Position numbers and translations under genes: made by a program. DNA of 64,000 nt from Nocardioides sp. zg-DK7169 (GTDB lineage: Bacteria; Actinomycetota; Actinomycetes; Propionibacteriales; Nocardioidaceae), in assembly GCF_013155365.1 (NCBI RefSeq), contig NZ_JABJRA010000003.1:248001-312000 (forward strand), given 5' to 3'. The notes below the pieces were generated by a model that had not been told where the DNA came from, ran no database searches, and saw nothing but the letters and a program-made list of their open reading frames with translations. Each line of letters begins with the position of its first letter. Within the stretch, counting starts at the first letter, position 1. Shown one piece after another: positions 54,985-63,050 of this stretch.

Positions 54985-55863
54985 GTGACCCGGATCCTGC
55001 ACCTCTCCGACACCCACGCCAGCGCGGCGCGCACCGGCGCCGACATGGACGGCGTGGACGCGCTCGGCGCGCTTGAGCGCCTGCTGCACGACGTGCGCCA
55101 CGTGCCCGGGATCGAGCTCGTCGTGGTCAGCGGCGACGTGGCCGACGACGGTTCCGAGGCCGGCTGCCGCGCGGTGCGCGACCGCGTGGGCGCCTTCGCC
55201 CGGGCGCGCGGGGTCCCGCAGGTCTACTGCACCGGCAACCACGACGCCCGACCCGGCTTCGCCGCGGCTCTCGGCAGCGGCCACCTCGGCGCCGACGGCG
55301 AGGACCGCGGCACGCTGATCGTGCCGGGCGCGGACCTGCGCGCGGCGTACAGCCAGGTCGGCGGGCTGCGGGTCGTCACGCTCGACACGCTGGTCCCGGG
55401 AAGCACCCACGGCGAGGTGGACCGTGCGCAGCTCGACGCCCTCGCCGCGCTGCTCGCGACCCCGTCGCCGGACGGCACCCTCCTGGTGCTGCACCACCCG
55501 CCGCTGCACATCGCCTCCATGCCGCAGGTGGCCGAGGTGGTGCTGCGCGACATCGACCGCCTGCGTGCGGTCGTGCGCGGATCGGACGTTCGCGGCGTGC
55601 TCGCCGGGCACCTGCACCACCCGGTCAGCGGGTTCCTGGCCGGTACGCCGGTCTGGGTGGCGCCCGGGGTCGTCACCCGCATCGACACCACGGCCCCGGC
55701 GCGCCTGGTGCGCGGGGTGCTCGGCGCCGGCGCGGGCCTGCTCGACCTCGGCCCGGTGGACGCGACGACCTACCACCTGCTGCACGCCCGGGATCCCCGT
55801 GCCGGCGAGCCTGTCTACCTGTACGACGCGGCGAGCGGCGAGGACGTCCCCGAGGAGCGGTGA
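54985..55863 (+). CDS. metallophosphoesterase (Icc/GpdQ-like)
   Basis: A 292-residue calcineurin-type phosphoesterase. Metal ligands occur in the usual order: ILHLSDTHA (DxH), VVSGDVADD (GDxxD), YCTGNHD (GNHD), LLVLHHPPLH and VLAGHLHHP (GHxH). This class includes the cyclic-AMP phosphodiesterase Icc and glycerophosphodiesterase GpdQ, which cannot be told apart here. The GTG follows a GCGGAGGAA ribosome-binding site. It is divergent from the SPFH operon, with the operator between the two. Confidence 0.9.
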   Translation: MTRILHLSDTHASAARTGADMDGVDALGALERLLHDVRHVPGIELVVVSGDVADDGSEAGCRAVRDRVGAFARARGVPQVYCTGNHDARPGFAAALGSGHLGADGEDRGTLIVPGADLRAAYSQVGGLRVVTLDTLVPGSTHGEVDRAQLDALAALLATPSPDGTLLVLHHPPLHIASMPQVAEVVLRDIDRLRAVVRGSDVRGVLAGHLHHPVSGFLAGTPVWVAPGVVTRIDTTAPARLVRGVLGAGAGLLDLGPVDATTYHLLHARDPRAGEPVYLYDAASGEDVPEER

Positions 55864-55962
55864 GCGCGCACTCCCCCGGCGGCGTGTCGTTGTTGCGGCT
55901 GGCGTGGAACCGGTGGGCTTCGCGGCTCCTGGTGTCCGGGTGGGCAACCTCGGATGCGTCTG

Positions 55963-56832
55963 TTATCCGAGCCTTTCCGCCTCGGCCAGCACCTCCGCGA
56001 GCATCCGGTGGCCCTGGGCCTCGAAGGGCTCGTCGCCGACCTGGTGGGCCCAGACGGCGGTGCCGATGGCCTCGCGGACGCGGGTGCGGAACCAGGCGTC
56101 GGCGTCGCGGGGGTCGGCGCCGTAGCCCGCCAGGAACGCCGCCTCGGCCCCCGGTACGACGCGGAACTGCTGGGCGGCCAACCGGGTCAGGTCGCTCAGC
56201 GCCGGGCGCAGGTCGGCGCGGCCGAGGTCGATCGCGTACACGACCCCGTCCTCGACCAGCCAGTTGCGCGGTTGCCAGTCGCCGTGGGTCGGCACCAGCG
56301 TGGTCGGCGGGGTCGGCCACCCGCCGACCAGCCGCTCCAGCTCCGCCGCCGCGGCTGGCTCGATGCGGTGCGGGCGGGCCAGCCAGGCGAGCGCCCTGTC
56401 GCGCTCGCGGGCCTCGAAGCCGTCGTCCACGACGCTCAGCTGGGCGTGCAGCAGCCGCAGCAGCCGGCCGGCCTGCTCGTAGGTGTCCGGGTCGGTCTCC
56501 GCGGCGCTGCCCTGCACCAGCTCGCCAGGCAGGTAGCGGGTCACCAGCAGCTTGGCCGCCTCGTCGCCGTGCACGAGCACCGGCGCACGAGCGCCGGAGG
56601 TCCATGGCGTCAGCCACTCGCGGTGCGCTCGCAGCTCTCGGGCCAGGTGGTGGTCGTCCGCGTCGCCGGCCTTCACGACGTACTGCCCGCCGTCCTGCTC
56701 GACCCGCAGGACGGTGGTGCCGACCAGCCCCCAGCCGAGGTCGTCGACGAGCCGCCAGCCGGGCAGCCACCGCGCGAGGAGATCGGCCTGTCGCTCGCTC
56801 AGGCGGCCGGCTGCGACCTCGGCGTTCTCCAC
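55963..56832 (-). CDS. APH-family phosphotransferase
   Basis: A 289-residue protein-kinase-like phosphotransferase. QYVVKAGD carries the ATP-binding lysine, LVPTHGDWQPRNWLVEDG the Brenner motif (catalytic Asp in HGDWQPRN) and VYAIDLGRADLRPALSDL the metal-binding Asp. The family covers aminoglycoside and small-molecule (choline, fructosamine, macrolide) kinases; the substrate is unknown and resistance should not be assumed. The GTG start has TAGCCT 6 bp upstream. That box nearly abuts the promoter of the divergent S66 gene. Confidence 0.88.
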   Translation of the reverse strand: MENAEVAAGRLSERQADLLARWLPGWRLVDDLGWGLVGTTVLRVEQDGGQYVVKAGDADDHHLARELRAHREWLTPWTSGARAPVLVHGDEAAKLLVTRYLPGELVQGSAAETDPDTYEQAGRLLRLLHAQLSVVDDGFEARERDRALAWLARPHRIEPAAAAELERLVGGWPTPPTTLVPTHGDWQPRNWLVEDGVVYAIDLGRADLRPALSDLTRLAAQQFRVVPGAEAAFLAGYGADPRDADAWFRTRVREAIGTAVWAHQVGDEPFEAQGHRMLAEVLAEAERLG

Positions 56833-56838
56833 CGCGGC

Positions 56839-56851
56839 AGGCTACTAGGGT
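56839..56851. promoter_or_regulatory. back-to-back -10 boxes of the APH and S66 genes
   Basis: TAGCCT (minus, 56839-56844) lies 6 bp before the APH GTG, and TAGGGT (plus, 56846-56851) lies 7 bp before the S66 GTG. One base separates them in a 26-bp intergenic region, so the two polymerases cannot occupy their sites together. Confidence 0.5.
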
Positions 56852-56858
56852 CGCGTGC

Positions 56859-57902
56859 GTGGCATTCGCAGACGTTCCCAAGGCCAGGCCGGGCGACAAG
56901 GTCGCCGTCCTCTCCCCCTCGTTCGCAGCGCCCGCGGTGGCACCCGCGGTGCACGAGCAGGCGATGGCGCGGCTGCGTGCCGTGACCGGGCTGGTGCCGG
57001 TCGAGTACCCGACGACCCGCCAGCTCGGGGCATCGGCCGAGGCGCGCGCCGCCGACCTGAACGCCGCGTTCGCCGACCCCGAGATCCGCGCGGTGCTGGC
57101 CACGGTGGGCGGGGAGGACCAGATCACGGTGGTCCCCCACCTCGACGCCAACCTCGTGACGCGCGATCCCAAGCCGTTCCTCGGCTACAGCGACAACACC
57201 AACGTCCTGAACTGGCTGTGGGGCCACGGCGTCCCCGGGTTCTACGGCGGCTCGACGCAGGTCCACCTCGGGGCCGGCCCCAGCCTCGACGCCGTCCACG
57301 AGCAGTCCCTGCGCGCCGCCCTCCTGAGCGGCGGGCGCCTCGAGATCACCGAGCCCGGCGAGTCCGAGGACTTCGGCCGGGACTGGGCAGACCCCCGTGC
57401 GCTGCACGAGTACGGCGACCGGGAGCCGACCGAGTCGTGGACCTGGGCCGGTCCCGCCCGCTCGGTCACCGGCCGCACCTGGGGCGGCTGCCTCGACGTC
57501 CTCCAGTGGATCCTGACCGCCGGCCGGTTCGCGACCGACCCCGCGGGGGTCGCGGGCGGCGTACTGCTGCTGGAGACCTCCGAGGAGCTGATGTCCGCCA
57601 CCGAGTTCGGCTGGATCCTGCGCAGCCTCGGCGAGCGCGGGATCCTGGAGGCCGTGGACGCGGTGGTCGTGGCCCGGCCGCCGACCTCCGACTTCACCCG
57701 GCGCCCGTCGTCCGCGGAGCGGCTGGCCAAGCGCGAGGAGCAGCGCGACACCGCGATCGAGCTGGTCGGGCGCTACCACCCCGACGCGGTCGTCGTAGTC
57801 GGTCCGCCCTTCGGCCACACCCGGCCGCAGTGGATCGTGCCGTACGGCGGGGTGATGAGCGTCGACGGCGAGACCCAGCGGCTGTTCGCGGACTACTCCT
57901 GA
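56859..57902 (+). CDS. S66-family peptidase (LD-carboxypeptidase / MccF-like)
   Basis: A 347-residue serine peptidase. The N-terminal domain has KVAVLSPSFAAPA, and the nucleophile-side motif is FLGYSDNTNVLNWL (Ser in GYSD). The C-terminal domain provides the Glu in LLLETSEE and a His in PPFGHTRPQW, completing a Ser-Glu-His triad. Members trim L,D bonds in recycled peptidoglycan or inactivate microcin C-type peptidyl nucleotides. The long GLGRDW-like segment of MccF is not obvious, so either role is possible. It is convergent with the sortase gene, overlapping by 10 bp. Confidence 0.88.
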   Translation: MAFADVPKARPGDKVAVLSPSFAAPAVAPAVHEQAMARLRAVTGLVPVEYPTTRQLGASAEARAADLNAAFADPEIRAVLATVGGEDQITVVPHLDANLVTRDPKPFLGYSDNTNVLNWLWGHGVPGFYGGSTQVHLGAGPSLDAVHEQSLRAALLSGGRLEITEPGESEDFGRDWADPRALHEYGDREPTESWTWAGPARSVTGRTWGGCLDVLQWILTAGRFATDPAGVAGGVLLLETSEELMSATEFGWILRSLGERGILEAVDAVVVARPPTSDFTRRPSSAERLAKREEQRDTAIELVGRYHPDAVVVVGPPFGHTRPQWIVPYGGVMSVDGETQRLFADYS

Positions 57903-58648
57903 GGGACCGACTTCCCCACCCCCACCAGCACTGCGACCTTGTCGATGCGGTGCTCGGGGTTGCCGTGCGCGTCGGACCAGAAGTTGCCGGCGGCGTGGTC
58001 CTCGGGGGTTGCGCAGGTCGACAGGGTCAGCATCGCCTGCCGCGGGCGCGCGACGGGCCGGCCCGGCACCGCGGCGCGCTGCTCGCGCAGCGACTGCGCC
58101 GAGCGGAAGGAGGTACGACGGGTCGCACGCACCTCGTAGACGTAGCGGGTCCGCCCGACGTCGACGAGCACCCGCGCCCCGTGGGCGAGTGTCGGCAGGT
58201 GCTCGAAGGCCCGCGTCGAGGACACCCGGTGCGCGGTGACCTGGTAGTTGCCCACGCCACCCGGGCCGGTGCCGCCGCCGGGACCGTGCGGGCTGGCGGC
58301 CACGCCACCGTCCTGGATCGCGGTGCCCGGCGCATCGTCGGTGACGCCGCGGTAGGGCACCACGGCGAGGTCGACGATGCCGAGGGCGGGCACCGAGAGC
58401 AGCGCCCGCGCCGGGCGCCCGTCGCTGACCGCCAGCTCGAGCACCGGTGCCGCCGGGGCGGGCCAGGCGGCCGGGACAGCCGCCGGGGCCCGCTCGCCCA
58501 CGGCGCCCCTCGGGGGCTCACCGGGACCGTCCGGGGCCGAGCACGCGGCCGTCACCAGCAGCAGGCCGAGCGCGGCGGCCGACCACCGCCGCCCCCATGT
58601 GTCGGAGGGGTCGGCGCGCTCAGAGCGCGCGGAGCCGCGGCACCACAT
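57893..58648 (-). CDS. class F-type sortase
   Basis: A 251-residue exported transpeptidase. An N-terminal signal/anchor helix (about 20-36, SAAALGLLLVTAACS) ends in a lipobox-like AAC. The Pro/Ala-rich linker is followed by the sortase barrel (about 75-250). The catalytic His is in GNYQVTAHRVSS, Cys in MLTLSTCATPED and Arg in HRIDKVAVLV. The TLSTC motif and lone position fit class F/E actinobacterial sortases, whose substrates and sorting signals are poorly known. The start is uncertain; the ATG used overlaps the LLM gene by 29 bp. Confidence 0.85.
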   Translation of the reverse strand: MWCRGSARSERADPSDTWGRRWSAAALGLLLVTAACSAPDGPGEPPRGAVGERAPAAVPAAWPAPAAPVLELAVSDGRPARALLSVPALGIVDLAVVPYRGVTDDAPGTAIQDGGVAASPHGPGGGTGPGGVGNYQVTAHRVSSTRAFEHLPTLAHGARVLVDVGRTRYVYEVRATRRTSFRSAQSLREQRAAVPGRPVARPRQAMLTLSTCATPEDHAAGNFWSDAHGNPEHRIDKVAVLVGVGKSVPQE

Positions 58649-59486
58649 CGTCCACCAGCGCGGTGGTCCAGGCGACGGGGTCCTCGGCGGTCGGCATCGT
58701 GGTGACCAGGCCGATCCCGAGCGCGGCGTACTGCTCCATCTGCCGCAGGAACGCGTCGCGCTCCCCCACCGGGTCCAGCGAGGTCAGCGCGGTCTTCTCG
58801 ATCTCGTCGTAGTCGCGGCCCAGGTCGTCGCAGTGGCGGCGCAGCACGTCGAGCTTGTGCGCCATCAGGTCCGGCTCGAAGCCGAACAGGTTGCACGCGT
58901 CGGCGTACGCCGCGACCAGGCGCAGCGTCTTGCGCTCCCCGCTGCCGCCGATCAGCACCGGTACCCGACCGCGCACCGGCGGCGGCACGCACACGGTCTC
59001 GTCGAGGTGGTAGTGCGTGCCGCGGTAGCCACCGTCGTCGGGGCTCCACATCTGCCGACAGATCTGCAGGGCCTCCTCGAGCCGCTCGAAGCGCTCCGCG
59101 GTGGGCGGGAAGTCGACGCCGAGGCCACGGTGCTCGCGCTCGTACCAGGCCGCGCCGATCCCCAGCACCGCACGGCCACCGGAGAGCACGTCGAGGGTGG
59201 TGACGGTCTTGGCGAGCAGCCCCGGGGCCCGGTAGGTCACGCCGGTCACCAGCAGCCCGAGACGCAGCCGCTCGGTCACCGCGGCGAGGTAGCCCAGCGT
59301 GGTGTAGCCCTCCAGCATCGGCTCCGCAGGCCCGCCGAGGTCCTCCATCTGGAACCAGTGGTCCATCACCGTCATCAGGCTCACGCCGCCCTCGTCGGCG
59401 ACCCGCGCGGTCTCGGTGAGGCGCTCCGCCAGCCGCGCGTCCCAGCCGGGGTGGTCGAAGCGGGCGTAGTGGATGCCGAGGTCCAT
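58620..59486 (-). CDS. LLM-class F420-dependent oxidoreductase
   Basis: A 288-residue TIM-barrel enzyme of the luciferase-like family. MDLGIHYARFDHPGWDARLAERLTETARVADEGGVSLMTVMDHWFQ opens it, RLRLGLLVTGVTYRAPGLLAKTVTTLDVLSGGRAVLGIGAAWYE is the family core, and VPVLIGGSGERKTLRLVAAYADACN the phosphate-binding region. These proteins generally use F420; the substrate is unknown. TACGCT 6 bp upstream supports the ATG. The gene is divergent from the small acidic protein gene. Confidence 0.88.
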   Translation of the reverse strand: MDLGIHYARFDHPGWDARLAERLTETARVADEGGVSLMTVMDHWFQMEDLGGPAEPMLEGYTTLGYLAAVTERLRLGLLVTGVTYRAPGLLAKTVTTLDVLSGGRAVLGIGAAWYEREHRGLGVDFPPTAERFERLEEALQICRQMWSPDDGGYRGTHYHLDETVCVPPPVRGRVPVLIGGSGERKTLRLVAAYADACNLFGFEPDLMAHKLDVLRRHCDDLGRDYDEIEKTALTSLDPVGERDAFLRQMEQYAALGIGLVTTMPTAEDPVAWTTALVDDVVPRLRAL

Positions 59487-59492
59487 CCGGCG

Positions 59493-59498
59493 AGCGTA
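59493..59498 (-). promoter_or_regulatory. -10 box of the LLM oxidoreductase gene (leaderless)
   Basis: TACGCT on the minus strand, 6 bp before the ATG at 59486. Confidence 0.45.
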
Positions 59499-59527
59499 CG
59501 CCGGGTCGCGGTGGGTACTCCCCGTCC

Positions 59528-59749
59528 ATGACCGAGCAGCGAAGCGCAGAAGAGTTCGAGGCCGTCCAGGCCGTCGTCGACCGGGTGACCTCCTGGCAGG
59601 ACGGCGCCACCGAGGGCACCGTGCACGAGGAGCTGCAGCGCGGCTTCCTCGCGGCCGGCGTCACCGTCGGCGAGGACGAGATCACCCGTCTCGCCGACGC
59701 CATCGAGTCGCGTCACGGGGCGGTCGACGCCCAGGCCGTGCTCGGCTGA
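59528..59749 (+). CDS. small acidic hypothetical protein
   Basis: A 73-residue, all-helical-looking acidic protein (MTEQRSAEEFEAVQAVVDRVTSWQDGATEGTVHEELQRGFLAAGVTVGEDEITRLADAIE). No family is recognised; codon use is like that of its neighbours. It is followed after 1 bp by another small gene on the same strand, so the two form a likely operon. Confidence 0.6.
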   Translation: MTEQRSAEEFEAVQAVVDRVTSWQDGATEGTVHEELQRGFLAAGVTVGEDEITRLADAIESRHGAVDAQAVLG

Positions 59750-59750
59750 C

Positions 59751-60236
59751 ATGAGCGGCCCGGACGCCGCGCACCGGCGACCGCCCGGCGTCGACGACGA
59801 CACCGTCGAGGCCCTCGGCAAGCTGTCGGAGGCGATGGAGTGCGTGGAGGTGGCGCGCGGCCACCTCTACGCCTTCCACCGGCTCAGCGGGACCGCCGAC
59901 CTGACCCTCGGCGAGGCCGTCGCGCTGCTGCGCGACGCCGGGCACGACGCCCTCGCCGACCGGGTCGAGCGCGAGCTGGTGGGGCGCAACGTCCTGGAGG
60001 GCCGCTGGACCTTCCAGGTCGTCGAGGACTACGACGACCACTACTACTCCGCGGTCAAGGAGATCGAGCGGGAGACCCGCGACGCGCTGGCCGAGGGCCG
60101 GCGGCACCTCCACGAGGCGCAGATGAAGGAGGACCGGCGCACCCACGGCCACCCGCACCACACCGCGACGCCCGACGCCGGTCACGACGCCGGTCACGAT
60201 GCCGGCCCCGGCGCCGGCCCCGAGCGGGTCGGCTAG
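59751..60236 (+). CDS. hypothetical helical protein with His/Gly-rich tail
   Basis: A 161-residue protein. Residues about 15-125 are predicted helical (TVEALGKLSEAMECVEVARGHLYAFHRLSGTADLTLGEAVALLRDAGHDALADRVEREL..GRNVLEGRWTFQVVEDYDDHYYS). The tail (about 130-161) is rich in His, Gly, Asp and Pro with a repeated AGHDAGHDAG unit and could bind metal. Similar proteins of unknown role occur in actinobacteria. Convergent with the pentapeptide gene, separated by 1 bp. Confidence 0.65.
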   Translation: MSGPDAAHRRPPGVDDDTVEALGKLSEAMECVEVARGHLYAFHRLSGTADLTLGEAVALLRDAGHDALADRVERELVGRNVLEGRWTFQVVEDYDDHYYSAVKEIERETRDALAEGRRHLHEAQMKEDRRTHGHPHHTATPDAGHDAGHDAGPGAGPERVG

Positions 60237-60237
60237 C

Positions 60238-61056
60238 TCAGTGCGCGCCGGCGGGGTGGGGCGGGAGCCAGTGCGCCGGACGTTCCAGGCCGGCGGGCAG
60301 CCGGGTCCGCTCGTCGCCGCGCGCGGCGTCGACCTGCGGCTGGGTCAGCAGCAGCGCCCCGGAGAGATCGGCGCCGTCCAGGCGCGCGTCGCGCAGGTCC
60401 GCGCCGAGCAGGTCGGCACGGGTGAGGTCGCTCCCGCTCAGCCGGGCCGCGACGAGCAGCGCGCCGCGCAGGTCAGCGGCCCGCAGGTCGGTCCGGCGCA
60501 GGTCGCGACCCACGAGGTCGGCACCGGCCAGCGCGGCACCAGCGGCGCCCCGCGCCTCGGCGCTGAGGCTGCGCAGGAACTCACCCACCGACGCCCGGAA
60601 CCGGTCCACCTCGACTCCGAGCACCTCCGTGGGGGTCCCTCCGCTCGCCGCGCGCAGCCGCTCGGTCAGCGCGTCCAGCTCGCCGCGGCGCGGGCCGACC
60701 GCCCAGCGGCCGGCGTCGGCGAGCAGCACGAGCATCTCGTGCAGGCCCTGCACCACCGCGAAGACGGCGAACATCTCCCCGGCCATCGCCGCGCCGTCGC
60801 GCCACGAGCGCCCGGCGTACACCACCTGGCTGACCTGCTGCCCGGCCCCGTGGCAGCCGTAGACGGTGCAGCCGACCATCCCGCGCCCGCGCAGCTCGGA
60901 GTGGATCCCGCAGCCGTCGGCCGGGGTCAGGTGACGGCACGGCTCGCCGGCCGCCTTGTCGAAGGCGAAGTCACGGGAGCGCCCGAACGGCAGCGCCACG
61001 CAGCACAGGCCCACGCAGGCCCCGCAGTCCGGGCGCAGGGTCTCCTCGAGGGTCAT
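60238..61056 (-). CDS. pentapeptide-repeat protein with an N-terminal cysteine cluster
   Basis: A 272-residue protein. The N-terminal part (about 8-70) has CGACVGLCC, CRHL, CGIH, CTVYGC: eight cysteines in a pattern reminiscent of YkgJ/UPF0153 metal- or Fe-S-binding proteins. A helical middle (about 70-165) follows. The C-terminal part (about 170-240) has about twelve A(D/N)LxX repeats (GADLVGRDLRRTDLRAADLRGALLV..SGSDLTRADLLGADLRDARLDGADLSGALL), which form a quadrilateral beta-helix. Some pentapeptide proteins mimic DNA and protect gyrase, but nothing points to that here. Confidence 0.82.
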   Translation of the reverse strand: MTLEETLRPDCGACVGLCCVALPFGRSRDFAFDKAAGEPCRHLTPADGCGIHSELRGRGMVGCTVYGCHGAGQQVSQVVYAGRSWRDGAAMAGEMFAVFAVVQGLHEMLVLLADAGRWAVGPRRGELDALTERLRAASGGTPTEVLGVEVDRFRASVGEFLRSLSAEARGAAGAALAGADLVGRDLRRTDLRAADLRGALLVAARLSGSDLTRADLLGADLRDARLDGADLSGALLLTQPQVDAARGDERTRLPAGLERPAHWLPPHPAGAH

Positions 61057-61103
61057 GGCGCCATTCTCTCCGAGGTTCCCTCGCCCGCGCGCCGCCGCGG
61101 CAC

Positions 61104-61109
61104 TAGCGT
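61104..61109 (+). promoter_or_regulatory. -10 box of the aldo/keto reductase gene (leaderless)
   Basis: TAGCGT, 7 bp before the ATG at 61117. Confidence 0.45.
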
Positions 61110-61116
61110 CGAGCAC

Positions 61117-61953
61117 ATGCCTCTCCCCGAGCACGTCCTGCACGACGGCCGCACCCTGCCCGCCATCGGGTTCGGGACCTACACCCTGACCGGCGAGGAC
61201 GGCATCCGCGCCATCACCGGCGCGCTCGAGAACGGCTACCGGCTGCTCGACACGGCCGTCAACTACGGCAACGAGCGCGAGGTCGGCGAGGCGGTGCGCC
61301 GCTCCGGAATCCCGCGCGAGGAGCTACGGATCACCAGCAAGCTCCCCGGACGCCACCACGCGTACGACGCCGCGATCCGCAGCACCCACGAGTCGCTGGA
61401 GCGCCTCGGCCTCGACCGTCTCGACCTGCACCTGATCCACTGGCCCAACCCCAGCCAGGACCAGTACGTCGAGGCGTGGCGCGCCCTCGTCGACCTGCAG
61501 GCCCAGGGGCTGGTCACCTCGATCGGCGTCTCCAACTTCACCGAGGCGCACCTGGCGCGGATCATCGCCGAGACCGGGGTGACCCCGGTGGTCAACCAGG
61601 TCGAGCTGCACCCGCGGTTCCCGCAGGTCGAGCTGCGGGCGGTCCACCAGCGGCTCGGGATCCTGACCGAGTCCTGGAGCCCGCTGGGCAAGCGCAACGC
61701 ACCGTTCGGCGAGCCGGCGGTCACCGACGCGGCCCAGGCCCACGGCGTCACGCCGGCCCAGATCGTGCTGCGCTGGCAGGTGCAGCTGGGCAACCTGCCG
61801 ATCCCCAAGTCGGCCACGCCGGAGCGCCAGCGAGCCAACCTCGACCTCGACGGCTTCGCGCTCAGCGAGGCCGAGATGGCCGCCATCACCGCCCTCGGCC
61901 GGCCCGACGGGCGTCTCTTCGGGGGCGACCCCGACGTCCACGAGGAGCAGTGA
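61117..61953 (+). CDS. aldo/keto reductase
   Basis: A 278-residue NADPH-dependent reductase. Catalytic Asp and Tyr are in YRLLDTAVNYGNE, Lys in RITSKLPGRHH and His in LHLIHWPNPS. IGVSNFTEAHL is conserved, and the NADPH 2'-phosphate site is IPKSATPERQRANLD. It resembles 2,5-diketo-gluconate reductase-type enzymes that reduce assorted aldehydes. The gene is followed after 4 bp by the D-threonine aldolase-like gene, so the pair is probably one transcript. Confidence 0.92.
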   Translation: MPLPEHVLHDGRTLPAIGFGTYTLTGEDGIRAITGALENGYRLLDTAVNYGNEREVGEAVRRSGIPREELRITSKLPGRHHAYDAAIRSTHESLERLGLDRLDLHLIHWPNPSQDQYVEAWRALVDLQAQGLVTSIGVSNFTEAHLARIIAETGVTPVVNQVELHPRFPQVELRAVHQRLGILTESWSPLGKRNAPFGEPAVTDAAQAHGVTPAQIVLRWQVQLGNLPIPKSATPERQRANLDLDGFALSEAEMAAITALGRPDGRLFGGDPDVHEEQ

Positions 61954-61957
61954 CGCC

Positions 61958-63028
61958 ATGTTCGACACGGTGCCCGAGGAGCCGCGGACGCCCTTCCTGC
62001 GCGCCGACCCGGCCAAGGTGCACCGCAACCTCCAGCGCGCCGCCGACCTGGCCGCCGCCGCGGGGGTGACCCTGCGCCCGCACGCGAAGACCCACAAGTC
62101 CCGGCAGGTCGCCGAGCTCCAGCTCGGCGCCGGCGCGGTCGGCCTGACCGTGGCGACGATCGGCGAGGCCGAGGCGTTCGCGGCGTACGGCTGCTCGGAC
62201 CTGTTCATCGCCTACCCGCTGTGGCTCGATGACGCCTCCGCCCGGCGCCTGGGCGACCTCGCCGAGACCACCCGTCTCGCGATCGGCGTCGACTCCGTCG
62301 CCGGGGCCGCCAACGCCGGTCGCCACCTTGGCGGCCGCGGCATCGAGGCCCTGGTCGAGATCGACAGCGGCCAGCACCGCAGCGGCGCCGAGCCCGACGA
62401 GGCGGGGGACGTGGCGGTGGCGGCCCTCCACGCCGGGCTCCCGGTGCGCGGCGTCTTCACCTTCCCCGGCCACGGGTACGGCGAGGACCCCGTCGGGGTC
62501 GCCCTCGAGGAGGCGACCGCGCTGCGTGCCGCGGTCGCCTCGATGGGCGCCGCCGGGGTCGAGGCGCGGGTGGTCTCCGGCGGATCGACGCCGACGCTGG
62601 CCCACACCGACCTCGACGTGGTCACCGAGCTGCGCCCCGGCGTCTACGCCTTCAACGACGCCCAGCAGTGGGAGCTCGGCGTGGTCGGCCCCGAGGACAT
62701 CGCCCTCACCTGCGTGGCGACGGTCGTCAGCCACGCCGGCGGGCGCCTGGTCCTCGACGCCGGGAGCAAGGCGCTGGGCGCCGACCGGGCGCCGTACGCC
62801 TCGGGATGGGGGCGGCTGCCGGGCGCGCCCGACGCCCGCGTGGTGCTGCTCTCCGAGCACCACGCGGTCGTGGACCTCGCCGGCGCGCCGCTCCCACCGC
62901 TGGGCAGCCGCGTCGAGATCGCACCCAACCACGTGTGCGCCGCGGTCAACCTGCACGACCTGATCTGGTCCGCGGACCAGGCCGGGCCGCAGCAGTGGTC
63001 GGTGACCGCCCGGGGCCGCAACGGCTGA
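61958..63028 (+). CDS. D-threonine aldolase / D-serine dehydratase-like PLP enzyme
   Basis: A 356-residue fold-type III PLP enzyme with an alanine-racemase-like barrel. TLRPHAKTHKSRQVAELQL carries the PLP lysine, and VVSGGSTPT the phosphate-binding loop. The C-terminal domain has LSEHHAVVDL and APNHVCAAVNLHD, the His/Cys pair that binds zinc or another divalent metal in DSD1-type enzymes. Likely reactions are cleavage of D-threonine-type beta-hydroxy amino acids or D-serine dehydration; sequence does not decide. It is coupled to the aldo/keto reductase gene. Confidence 0.88.
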   Translation: MFDTVPEEPRTPFLRADPAKVHRNLQRAADLAAAAGVTLRPHAKTHKSRQVAELQLGAGAVGLTVATIGEAEAFAAYGCSDLFIAYPLWLDDASARRLGDLAETTRLAIGVDSVAGAANAGRHLGGRGIEALVEIDSGQHRSGAEPDEAGDVAVAALHAGLPVRGVFTFPGHGYGEDPVGVALEEATALRAAVASMGAAGVEARVVSGGSTPTLAHTDLDVVTELRPGVYAFNDAQQWELGVVGPEDIALTCVATVVSHAGGRLVLDAGSKALGADRAPYASGWGRLPGAPDARVVLLSEHHAVVDLAGAPLPPLGSRVEIAPNHVCAAVNLHDLIWSADQAGPQQWSVTARGRNG

Positions 63029-63037
63029 GCCCCTCTA

Positions 63038-63043
63038 TACGAT
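63038..63043 (+). promoter_or_regulatory. -10 box of the cyclophilin lipoprotein gene (leaderless)
   Basis: TACGAT, 7 bp before the ATG at 63051. Confidence 0.45.
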
Positions 63044-63050
63044 CGGCGTC

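Noticed and set aside
55963-56832. Aminoglycoside resistance gene
   Set aside because: Only the general APH fold can be recognised; the family has many non-resistance kinases and there is no mobile-element context.
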